In this document: positions 53,805-60,765 of the stretch, one piece after another
How positions within the stretch are numbered: position 1 is the stretch's first letter
Layout of the letters: each line of letters starts with the position of its first letter
DNA from: Flammeovirga sp. SJP92
GTDB taxonomy: Bacteria; Bacteroidota; Bacteroidia; Cytophagales; Flammeovirgaceae
Reading direction: 5' to 3'
Assembly: GCF_001583495.1 (NCBI RefSeq)
Contig: NZ_LQAQ01000063.1
Coordinates: 62,001 to 126,000 of the forward strand
DNA length: 64,000 nt
Notes under the pieces: model-generated
Seen by the model: only the letters and a program-made list of their open reading frames with translations
Databases searched by the model: none
Told to the model about the DNA's origin: nothing
Program-made: the position numbers and the translations under genes

Positions 53805-55418
53805 TTATTTCTTTATAGGTCCAAGGAAATTTGTGGTCACTTCATCCAATTCCTCTTCTCCATTCATAATCTTGATGGTGATTTTGTTCTTCATTCCATC
53901 AAGGTTTTTAGGGTCAATATCAATAAAGAATACACCATCTAAGTGAGCTCCTTCTTTTAATTGCATATCACCTCCGGCAATGGTAATTTTTCCTTCTGGA
54001 TCTACTAATACTACATCCAAATCGTCAAAACTATTATTGCTCTTATTTACTAATTGTATGGTATATAAATTTCTAATATCTCCGTTTTCGGCTTTCTGGA
54101 AAAGCATACCTGGTGCTCTTAAGACCGTTACCTCAACATCTCCTCGTTTTACTAAGGCCAACGAGATCGCCCCTACCAAAATCAACAATACGGCTGTATA
54201 GGCTTTGATTCTTGTCGTAAATTTAAATGGCTTTCCTTTTTCAATATCATTAGCGGATGCGAAACGGATCAAACCTCTTGGCTTGTCAATTTTATCCATC
54301 ACTTCATCACAAGCATCAATACAAGCTGTACAGTTCACACATTCTAATTGAGTACCATTTCTAATATCAATACCTGTTGGGCAAACATGAACACACAATT
54401 TACAGTCAATACAATCACCTAAAGGCTGTTCTTCTGTAACTGAAGGATTCACATCTTCTAATGTCATTTTTCTCACCGTTTCTTTTTGCTCCGAAACAGG
54501 TGATTTCACTTCCTCTACTTCAGCCTTCTTGATTTCTGGAAGTGGGCTTGGTTTTGCTTTTGGCTTTTTCGCTTTGCCAATGATCGGCTTCACAGAAGAT
54601 GAACTCCCACAGCCACCACAACCTCCTGCTGTTGCTTTTTTCTTCTTTAGTTTTCCTCTTGGTTCTCCTCTTACATGGTCATATGATATCACAATAGAAT
54701 CTTTATCAAGAAATACGCCTTGCAAACGACCATAAGGACAAACCTGTGTACAAGCCTGTTCTCTAAACTTAGCAAATACAAAATAGAAAATACCAGCGAA
54801 AGCAATATGTGCCAAGAATACTGGCCAATTTTCAGCGGGCTTACTTGTCATCATTCCAATCAAAGCATCACCTCCAACAATGTAACCTAATACCATATTG
54901 GCAATGGCTAAAGAGAAGACAATAAAGATTGTGTGCTTTGTTCCCTTCTTTAATATTTTTTCCTGAGTCCAAGGGGACTGGTCTAATTTTCTTTTCTGAT
55001 TAGCATCGCCTTCAATCCAATATTCTATTCTACGGAATACCATTTCCATAAATACGGTTTGAGGACAGGTCCAACCACACCAAACTCTACCATAAACCAC
55101 TGTAAAAAGTACAATGAATATAATTAGTGCAATCATAATCAAAACAAACACAAAGAAGTCTTGAGGGACAAATAGACGTCCGAAGATCACAAATTGCCTT
55201 TCTATTATGTTCATCATAAAGAAAGGTTGTCCATTAATTTTGATAAAAGGGCCAACAAAGAAGAAAGCTATTAGGATGTAGGCTACCCATTTTCTTGCAT
55301 TATAATATCTACCGCTTGGCTTTTTTGGGTACAACCAAACTCTTTTACCGTCCGCATCAACTGTTGATATACTATCACGAAATGATTCAGGTGATTGGGA
55401 ATGTAGATCTTTTCTCAT
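53805..55418 (-). CDS. ccoG: CcoG cytochrome c oxidase accessory protein with long linker insertion
   Basis: 537 residues, longer than the roughly 470 usual in the family. Membrane helices near 44-64, 85-108, 163-182, 200-216 and 406-424. Conserved VWCGWTCPQTVFMEM (Cys114, Cys118) and ACTQVCPYGR lie in the membrane-proximal part. Two 4Fe-4S clusters are bound by Cys336/339/342/346 and Cys360/363/366/370. The C-terminus is an Ig-like domain. Between GEPRGKL (about 256) and GDCIDCK (335) there is an unusual ~75-residue insertion: a GGCGGCGSSSS stretch, then Lys/Pro-rich and Glu/Val-rich sequence. CcoG reduces Cu(II) for cbb3 copper loading in characterised bacteria. First gene after the ccoP terminator. 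Confidence 0.92.
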   Translation of the reverse strand: MRKDLHSQSPESFRDSISTVDADGKRVWLYPKKPSGRYYNARKWVAYILIAFFFVGPFIKINGQPFFMMNIIERQFVIFGRLFVPQDFFVFVLIMIALIIFIVLFTVVYGRVWCGWTCPQTVFMEMVFRRIEYWIEGDANQKRKLDQSPWTQEKILKKGTKHTIFIVFSLAIANMVLGYIVGGDALIGMMTSKPAENWPVFLAHIAFAGIFYFVFAKFREQACTQVCPYGRLQGVFLDKDSIVISYDHVRGEPRGKLKKKKATAGGCGGCGSSSSVKPIIGKAKKPKAKPSPLPEIKKAEVEEVKSPVSEQKETVRKMTLEDVNPSVTEEQPLGDCIDCKLCVHVCPTGIDIRNGTQLECVNCTACIDACDEVMDKIDKPRGLIRFASANDIEKGKPFKFTTRIKAYTAVLLILVGAISLALVKRGDVEVTVLRAPGMLFQKAENGDIRNLYTIQLVNKSNNSFDDLDVVLVDPEGKITIAGGDMQLKEGAHLDGVFFIDIDPKNLDGMKNKITIKIMNGEEELDEVTTNFLGPIKK

Positions 55419-55488
55419 GACTATAGGTCGTTTTGATAATTTGTTCAGTGGTGGATAATTCTGAACAAACTTTTATTCCTGCTTATTC

Positions 55489-55496
55489 CAAATTTA
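55489..55496 (-). promoter_or_regulatory. Possible -7 element for the ccoG group
   Basis: The complement reads TAAATTTG, an exact TAnnTTTG match, 71 bases upstream of the ccoG start and after the ccoP terminator. No clear -33 element. It would let ccoG-H-safE-CWC be expressed independently. Confidence 0.35.
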
Positions 55497-55607
55497 ATGA
55501 AATTGGAACTCACTTAGAGTACCCTCTTAACACATATTTTCAAATTAAAAATAGAGGTTTAAAAGACGAACTCAAGTACTTATATATGATGATATGTTAA
55601 TATATAA

Positions 55608-55643
55608 AAAGTATAAAAAGGGTAACCTCTTAAGGCTACCCTT
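55608..55643 (-). terminator. Terminator after ccoP
   Basis: AAGGGTA (55618-55624) pairs with TACCCTT (55637-55643), with inner CCT/AGG pairing. Read leftward it runs into TTTTTATACTTTTTATA. It lies 20 bases after the ccoP stop and separates the structural from the assembly genes. Confidence 0.7.
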
Positions 55644-55662
55644 CTATATCTTCAAGCAATTA

Positions 55663-56535
55663 TTACATTGCTACTTTTTCTCCTTGAGGTGCTTTCGCAT
55701 TTGGAGGATTTGTACCTTGCAAGCTTAAAATATAGCTTGATACCTCTTGAATTTGTAATGGTGTCAACTTCGCTTCCCAAGCTAACATACCTTTGGCAGT
55801 TACACCATATTTGATCGTTTTGAAGATGCTTTTCACATCACCTCCATGTAACCAATACTCATCAGTAAGGTTTGGTCCAACACCACCTTCACCTGCACCA
55901 CCGTGACAAACTTTACAGTTAGCATCGAAAGCTTTTTTACCTGAAGCCAATGCAGCTGCTTCTACTACAGCCTCTACATTTGTTTCATCAATAGAGTTAG
56001 CCATTGTAGCTAGGTATTCTTTCTTTGCAATTTCAGCTTGCTCTACATCATAGTGATATTCGGCGATAGATACCGGTTCAGCATCTGTTTCACCCCACCA
56101 GTGATAAACACCAAGGTAACCGAATGCTAAAACGATACAACCATAGAACAATGCTTTCCACCAAGGCGGAAGATCGTTGTCCAATTCTTGAATACCATCA
56201 TAATTGTGATCCATGATGATATCTTTTTCCAAAGCGATTGGTTTAGCAGCATTAATTCTTGCTAAGAAACCTTTCCACCCTGTTTCACCTTCCATTTCGA
56301 AGGCTACATCTTCAGCTGTCTTAGGAGCTTTTTTCAGGCTTTCTTTCACAATGAAAAGAAGACCTAAAGCTACAATAATGATAGCGAAGAATAGTAAAAC
56401 TAATACTGATCCTAAAGTATAAATAAGTAAATCAAAATTATCTATACCATAAACCAGCTGCTCTGATGCCCAAGCTGCATTACCAGTAAGCGTAAGAGCT
56501 AAAAGCGATAATATTTTTTTATTTGCAGATTTCAT
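55663..56535 (-). CDS. ccoP: cbb3 oxidase subunit III, mono-haem CcoP
   Basis: 290 residues. N-terminal signal-like helix (about 8-23), a membrane helix (about 38-63), the family motif DGIQELDNDLPPWWK (about 113-127), a second membrane helix (about 129-145), then a cytochrome c domain with a single CKVCH haem site (Cys207, Cys210, His211) and the likely axial Met in KGMLAWE. Proteobacterial CcoP has two haems; the single-haem form is usual in Bacteroidota. It carries electrons from soluble donors to CcoO/CcoN. It follows the 84-aa membrane gene after 34 bp and is followed by a terminator. Confidence 0.93.
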   Translation of the reverse strand: MKSANKKILSLLALTLTGNAAWASEQLVYGIDNFDLLIYTLGSVLVLLFFAIIIVALGLLFIVKESLKKAPKTAEDVAFEMEGETGWKGFLARINAAKPIALEKDIIMDHNYDGIQELDNDLPPWWKALFYGCIVLAFGYLGVYHWWGETDAEPVSIAEYHYDVEQAEIAKKEYLATMANSIDETNVEAVVEAAALASGKKAFDANCKVCHGGAGEGGVGPNLTDEYWLHGGDVKSIFKTIKYGVTAKGMLAWEAKLTPLQIQEVSSYILSLQGTNPPNAKAPQGEKVAM

Positions 56536-56569
56536 GACCTGTTCAGTTTGAGAGTCAATAGCTTGTTAC

Positions 56570-56824
56570 CTATTGAGCCGTATGTTTTTTTGTAACAACT
56601 ACAGTATAAAAGACCAATGCCAATACTAGGAAGATTAAGAAAAAAACAATAATCGCAAACCCTAACAATGTTACTGCCCATTCGCTTGCATTCATCATGT
56701 TTAATGATTCCTGCATTGATGACGCTGCAAAAGTTGATGAAGCGTTTAATAAGATTGCACTGATTGTCAATACAAATGACAATAATGGCTTTGAAAGTTT
56801 ACTTAAATTCATTTGTGCTGTCAT
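56570..56824 (-). CDS. 84-aa membrane protein of unknown function in the cco operon
   Basis: 84 residues with a signal-like N-terminal helix (about 13-33, ending STFAAS) and a second strong membrane helix (about 50-75), then a short VTKKHTAQ tail. The gene overlaps ccoQ by 26 bp and ends 34 bp before ccoP. Alternative in-frame ATG at 56812 still overlaps ccoQ. It is not the CcoQ subunit, which is the gene before it, and no domain is recognised. The tight overlap makes translation coupled to ccoQ, so an accessory subunit or assembly factor for the oxidase is the most likely role (inference). Confidence 0.65.
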   Translation of the reverse strand: MTAQMNLSKLSKPLLSFVLTISAILLNASSTFAASSMQESLNMMNASEWAVTLLGFAIIVFFLIFLVLALVFYTVVVTKKHTAQ

Positions 56825-56996
56825 TTTCTTTCTCTTCGTCTAAATCTAAAGGAAGGTTGGATATTTCAGACACTGTATCATTTTTCATCTTAAAAGCATA
56901 GAAACTCCACGCCAAAAAGAAAACAAAAAAGATAAGGAATCCGATGACCGGAAAAATATCAATCCCTTCTATAGATCTAAGTACATCTTTATACAT
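56799..56996 (-). CDS. ccoQ: CcoQ/FixQ-like small subunit of cbb3 oxidase
   Basis: 65 residues: one membrane helix (about 14-35, FPVIGFLIFFVFFLAWSFYAF) followed by an acidic cytoplasmic tail (DLDEEKEND). The N-terminal MYKDVLRSIEGIDIFP and position directly after ccoNO match Bacteroidota CcoQ-like proteins (cbb3-type oxidase subunit 3 family). In other bacteria CcoQ stabilises the complex under oxygen. 63 bp after ccoNO; overlaps the next gene by 26 bp. Confidence 0.82.
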   Translation of the reverse strand: MYKDVLRSIEGIDIFPVIGFLIFFVFFLAWSFYAFKMKNDTVSEISNLPLDLDEEKENDSTNEFK

Positions 56997-57059
56997 AACT
57001 ACATGTTATTCAGAATGTTTACTCCCAATATCAAAACATCAGGAGTAAACATATCTAAT

Positions 57060-59225
57060 CTATTTTAATGGAAGGTTACTTGCTTTACCTGCGTCTATAC
57101 CTAAACGCTGTAAGTAGGCAATCAAGGCGACAATTTCCTTACGAGGGGCAGTGTCAGCACCGTCATTAATTAAGCTTTCAGTAATTTCGTCTGCTTGCTT
57201 ATCTAAATCAGCTACCGCTTTGTCCTCATAACCTTCTTCATATGGTACACCCAAGTTTCTCATCAATGAGATTTGAGCAGGAACGTCATCAACAGAAATG
57301 TCATCCTCCAATAACCATGGGTAAGATGGCATGATTGAACCTGGAGACATTGAACCTGGATCCAACATATGGTTGTAGTGCCATGAATCTGGATATTTAC
57401 CTCCTACTCTTGCTAAATCTGGACCAGTACGCTTAGAACCCCACTGGAATGGATGGTCATAAACAAACTCACCTGATTTAGAATAATCACCATATCTTTC
57501 AGTTTCAGAACGGAAAGGTCGGATCATTTGAGAGTGACATAAATAACACCCTTCTCTGATGTAAATGTCACGTCCTTTTAATTCAAGAGGAGTATATGGT
57601 TTCACCGTCGCAATTGTCGGTGTATTTTCTTCTACGAAATAAGTTGGTAAGAATTCTACAAGACCACCAATTGAAATCGCTACGAAAGAGAAGATTGTCA
57701 TTTGGATAGGACGAGCCTCAATCCATTCGTGCCATCTCTTCACGTTGTGCGATCCTTGTAATGCTGGAGCACTTGCTTTTTCTTCTTCTAATAAGTTACC
57801 TGACTTAGCCGTCATATAGTAGTTATAAACACCTACTAAAGCACCTACTACATATAATAAACCACCCACTGCTCTCAACATGTACATTGGTACAATTTGA
57901 GTGACTGTCTCTAAGAAGTTAGGATACTTCAAGAAACCTTCTGGAGTGAATTCTTTCCACATTAATGACTGTGTCAAACCTGCCCAGTACATTGGTACTA
58001 CATAAAATACAATACCTAATGTTCCTAACCAGAAGTGAACGTTAGCCAACTTCAATGAGTGAAGTTTTGTACGGTACATCTTAGGGAACAACCAGTATAA
58101 CATACCGAATGTTAAGAAACCGTTCCATCCTAAAGCACCTACGTGAACGTGAGCAATTGTCCAGTCAGTGTAGTGTGTTATAGCATTAACATTTTTGAAA
58201 GACAACATTGGACCTTCAAAAGTGGCCATACCGTAAGCTGTCAATGCAACAACCATAAACTTCAGTACAGGTTCTGTACGAACTTTATCCCAAACACCAC
58301 GAAGTGTCAATAAACCGTTCAACATACCACCCCATGATGGAGCAATCAACATTACTGAGAATACAGTACCTAATGACTGAGCCCAGTCAGGAAGTGCAGT
58401 GTATAATAAGTGGTGAGGTCCAGCCCAGATATAGATAAAAATCAGTGACCAGAAGTGAATGATGGATAATCTGTATGAATATACAGGTCTGTTAGCTGCC
58501 TTAGGTACGAAGTAGTACATTAAACCTAAATAAGGAGTAGTAAGGAAGAATGCCACGGCATTGTGACCATACCACCATTGTACTAATGCATCTTGTACAC
58601 CTGCAAAAACAGAGTAAGAATTGAATAATGATAACGGTAATGATAAACTGTTTACAATGTGTAATACAGCTACCGTTACGAATGTTGCCAAGTAGAACCA
58701 AATTGCTACATAAAGGTGTCTCTCACGTCTTTTGACCAATGTCATGATCATATTAAGACCAAAAACTACCCAAATTACGGCAATGGCGATATCGATCGGC
58801 CATTCTAATTCGGCATATTCTTTACCTTGAGTAAAGCCTAATGGTAAAGTAATTAAAGCGGATAAAATAATTAACTGCCATCCCCAGAAATGAATCTTTC
58901 CGAGTAGATCACTGTACATTCTTGCTTTTACCAAACGTGGTAATGAATAATAGATACCGGCAAACATACCATTACCTACAAATGCAAAAATCACTGCATT
59001 GGTATGTAGTGGTCTAAGTCTACCAAAAGTCAACCAGGCTTGTTCTCCTATGTTGAAAATTGGGTGAGCGAGTTGTAATGCTACTAATAGTCCCACTACC
59101 ATCCCGGCTATTCCCCAAAACATTGTAGCGATTGCAAAATTCTTCACAATCACATTGTCGTACGAAAAATGCTCTAAGTTAGCGCTCGTCGTCTCCTGCT
59201 TGTGTTGCTGTTCGTTGTCGATCAT
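57060..59225 (-). CDS. ccoNO: Fused cbb3 oxidase subunits I and II (CcoN-CcoO)
   Basis: 721 residues from the ATG at 59225 (MIDNEQQHKQ). Upstream ATG at 59270 adds a non-conserved stretch inside the preceding gene. CcoN part (about 1-480): low-spin haem and Cu ligands within LHTNAVIFAFVGNG, WYGHNAVAFFLT, GPHHLLYTALPDWAQ and DWTIAHVHVGALGW, among about 12 membrane helices. CcoO part (about 495-721): membrane helix, then the cytochrome c site CYLCHS near residue 559 and GTGPDLARVGG-like sequence with a Met-rich GSMSPGSIMPSYPW. The fusion of N and O is typical for Bacteroidota. This is the proton-pumping, high-oxygen-affinity terminal oxidase core. It overlaps ccoS by 47 bp. Confidence 0.95.
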   Translation of the reverse strand: MIDNEQQHKQETTSANLEHFSYDNVIVKNFAIATMFWGIAGMVVGLLVALQLAHPIFNIGEQAWLTFGRLRPLHTNAVIFAFVGNGMFAGIYYSLPRLVKARMYSDLLGKIHFWGWQLIILSALITLPLGFTQGKEYAELEWPIDIAIAVIWVVFGLNMIMTLVKRRERHLYVAIWFYLATFVTVAVLHIVNSLSLPLSLFNSYSVFAGVQDALVQWWYGHNAVAFFLTTPYLGLMYYFVPKAANRPVYSYRLSIIHFWSLIFIYIWAGPHHLLYTALPDWAQSLGTVFSVMLIAPSWGGMLNGLLTLRGVWDKVRTEPVLKFMVVALTAYGMATFEGPMLSFKNVNAITHYTDWTIAHVHVGALGWNGFLTFGMLYWLFPKMYRTKLHSLKLANVHFWLGTLGIVFYVVPMYWAGLTQSLMWKEFTPEGFLKYPNFLETVTQIVPMYMLRAVGGLLYVVGALVGVYNYYMTAKSGNLLEEEKASAPALQGSHNVKRWHEWIEARPIQMTIFSFVAISIGGLVEFLPTYFVEENTPTIATVKPYTPLELKGRDIYIREGCYLCHSQMIRPFRSETERYGDYSKSGEFVYDHPFQWGSKRTGPDLARVGGKYPDSWHYNHMLDPGSMSPGSIMPSYPWLLEDDISVDDVPAQISLMRNLGVPYEEGYEDKAVADLDKQADEITESLINDGADTAPRKEIVALIAYLQRLGIDAGKASNLPLK

Positions 59226-59361
59226 CTTCTTCGAATAATATTCGGATGCTTGGAGTGTATGTATCCTCATACTGATTAGATTTCACAGACCAAATGAAGA
59301 TCCCGAGAAAGATCAGGGCTACAATCAAGCTGATTCCAATCAATACGATTATTGCACTCAT
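59179..59361 (-). CDS. ccoS: CcoS cbb3 oxidase maturation protein
   Basis: 60 residues from the ATG at 59361, which opens MSAIIVLIGISLIVALIFLG, the usual CcoS start; a longer frame from 59403 would put 14 residues before it. One membrane helix, then the family motif WSVKSNQYEDTYTPSIRILFEED. CcoS is needed for cofactor insertion (haem b and Cu) into CcoN. The 3' end overlaps ccoNO by 47 bp. First gene of the oxidase operon. The copper ATPase CcoI, often found with ccoS, is not in this window. Confidence 0.9.
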   Translation of the reverse strand: MSAIIVLIGISLIVALIFLGIFIWSVKSNQYEDTYTPSIRILFEEDDRQRTATQAGDDER

Positions 59362-59400
59362 AAGATATTTAAATAAAAAGAGTCCTATACTAATATGATA

Positions 59401-59408
59401 CAAATATA
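59401..59408 (-). promoter_or_regulatory. -7 element of the cco operon promoter
   Basis: The complement reads TATATTTG, an exact TAnnTTTG match, 40 bases upstream of the ccoS ATG at 59361. There is no good -33 element, as expected for an activator-dependent promoter; a TGAC-N4-ATCA site is centred about 42 bases upstream of the inferred start of transcription. Confidence 0.55.
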
Positions 59409-59432
59409 CTCGACCTAATAAATCCTATTACA

Positions 59433-59468
59433 TGACATTCATCAACCGAAAACATTGACTTTCGTCAA
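59433..59468. promoter_or_regulatory. Two CRP/FNR-type sites upstream of ccoS
   Basis: TGAC-ATTC-ATCA (59433-59444) and the perfect palindrome TTGAC-TTTC-GTCAA (59455-59468, extended by A/T on both sides) match the TTGAy-N4-rTCAA site of CRP/FNR-family regulators. Their centres are 23 bases apart, about two helical turns. Relative to the -7 element at 59401 the nearer site is at the class II activator position. Oxygen-linked control is inferred. Confidence 0.65.
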
Positions 59469-59520
59469 TCTTTTTTTCTTTGTAAAAGTATTGATGAATA
59501 AAGATTCAACAGGACAAACA

Positions 59521-59532
59521 TGACTTATGTCA
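59521..59532. promoter_or_regulatory. Third CRP/FNR-type palindrome
   Basis: TGAC-TTAT-GTCA, a perfect palindrome of the core motif. It lies 73 bases upstream of the divergent gene at 59606 and just before a TAACTTG (59543-59549), so it could act on either direction. Confidence 0.45.
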
Positions 59533-59605
59533 CATATTCATATAACTTGCAGTATGATTACAAATTAATTTTTTTTAAGACAAAAAAAGGTGATAAAAAC
59601 TAGGT

Positions 59606-60691
59606 ATGAAGATTTTTTTCAAACAAAATAAATTTAGAATTTTTGGCGTTTTTTGTGTTGTTTTTTCACAGCTTGGAACGTTGCCTGAATCCCTATTTCC
59701 AACGGCAATCCTATGGGCATTGATTACCCCGTTGATCGGCCTTTGCTTTATACCCTTATCAATAGAAGAATTCATTAAAAGAAGAAAGTATTACCAGCAT
59801 TTTTCTACATTTTATATTCTTTTCTTATTAATACTAACTATAAAAACATTTCAATACAGTTTAGATTCCGATGAACATAACGACTTTTCGGTGATGAGTT
59901 ATAATGTCTCTGTATTTAATATATACAGCTACCTTAACCATGATTATAAAGAAGGAAAGGAGCTCATGAATTGGCTCATGGAAAACCAAACGGACATTTA
60001 TTGTTTTCAGGAGTATTACAACATTACTCCTCCAAGTAAAAAACACAACCCTGAAGGTATTTTTAATGCCAATAAAAACCTGGGAACTTCAAAAGGGTAT
60101 CATGTTTATGCCCCTCCTTTCTTAACGAACCACATAGATGCCACCTTTGGTTTAGCCACCATTTCTAAGTTTCCTATTGTCAAAAAAGAAAAAGTGGACT
60201 TTAAGAAAATTGGAGGTTCAACAACCAACGGTATCTTGATAACCGACATAAAACTCAGCTCCAATGACACGATAAAGGTCTTCAACTGCCACCTTCAGTC
60301 CATTATATTGGACAATGGAGAAACTAAATATAAAAACCGATGGGACCGTTGGACCAGCACAACCCTGAAAATACATAAGGGAGCAGTTCTCCGACAAAAA
60401 CAAATTGATATAATAATGGATCTCATCAAAAAAAGCCCTTATCCTGTTGTACTTTGCGGTGATTTTAATGAACCTCCATATGGATACGGGTATTTTTCTT
60501 TTGACAGTCTTTTGAAAAACAGTTTTGAAAATAAAGGCAATGGTTTTGGTTTTACATTAAGAGACTTACCGTTTAGAATAGATCAGATCTTTTATTCAAG
60601 TCAGTTGACATTAAATACTTTTATCACTGAGACCTCAATAAAGGCTTCGGATCATTACCCTATCATTTCTTATTTTTCCATTGAAAAGTAA
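59606..60691 (+). CDS. Endonuclease/exonuclease/phosphatase family membrane protein
   Basis: 361 residues. Two or three N-terminal membrane helices (about 12-30, 34-52, 66-82), then an extracytoplasmic EEP domain (about 92-361): FSVMSYNVSVFN, YCFQEYY with the metal-binding Glu, FNCHLQSI, VLCGDFNEPP (catalytic Asp and Asn) and the terminal ASDHYPIISYF with the catalytic Asp/His. This DNase I-like fold includes nucleases, sphingomyelinases and phosphatases; the membrane-anchored Bacteroidota type is uncharacterised, so the substrate is unknown. Divergent from the cco operon with a CRP/FNR-type palindrome between. Confidence 0.85.
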   Translation: MKIFFKQNKFRIFGVFCVVFSQLGTLPESLFPTAILWALITPLIGLCFIPLSIEEFIKRRKYYQHFSTFYILFLLILTIKTFQYSLDSDEHNDFSVMSYNVSVFNIYSYLNHDYKEGKELMNWLMENQTDIYCFQEYYNITPPSKKHNPEGIFNANKNLGTSKGYHVYAPPFLTNHIDATFGLATISKFPIVKKEKVDFKKIGGSTTNGILITDIKLSSNDTIKVFNCHLQSIILDNGETKYKNRWDRWTSTTLKIHKGAVLRQKQIDIIMDLIKKSPYPVVLCGDFNEPPYGYGYFSFDSLLKNSFENKGNGFGFTLRDLPFRIDQIFYSSQLTLNTFITETSIKASDHYPIISYFSIEK

Positions 60692-60765
60692 TACATCAAT
60701 CCCTCTACTTTTCTTTGAAATAAATATCTTGTGGAAAATTACAACTAAACACATATTTAAGAAGA

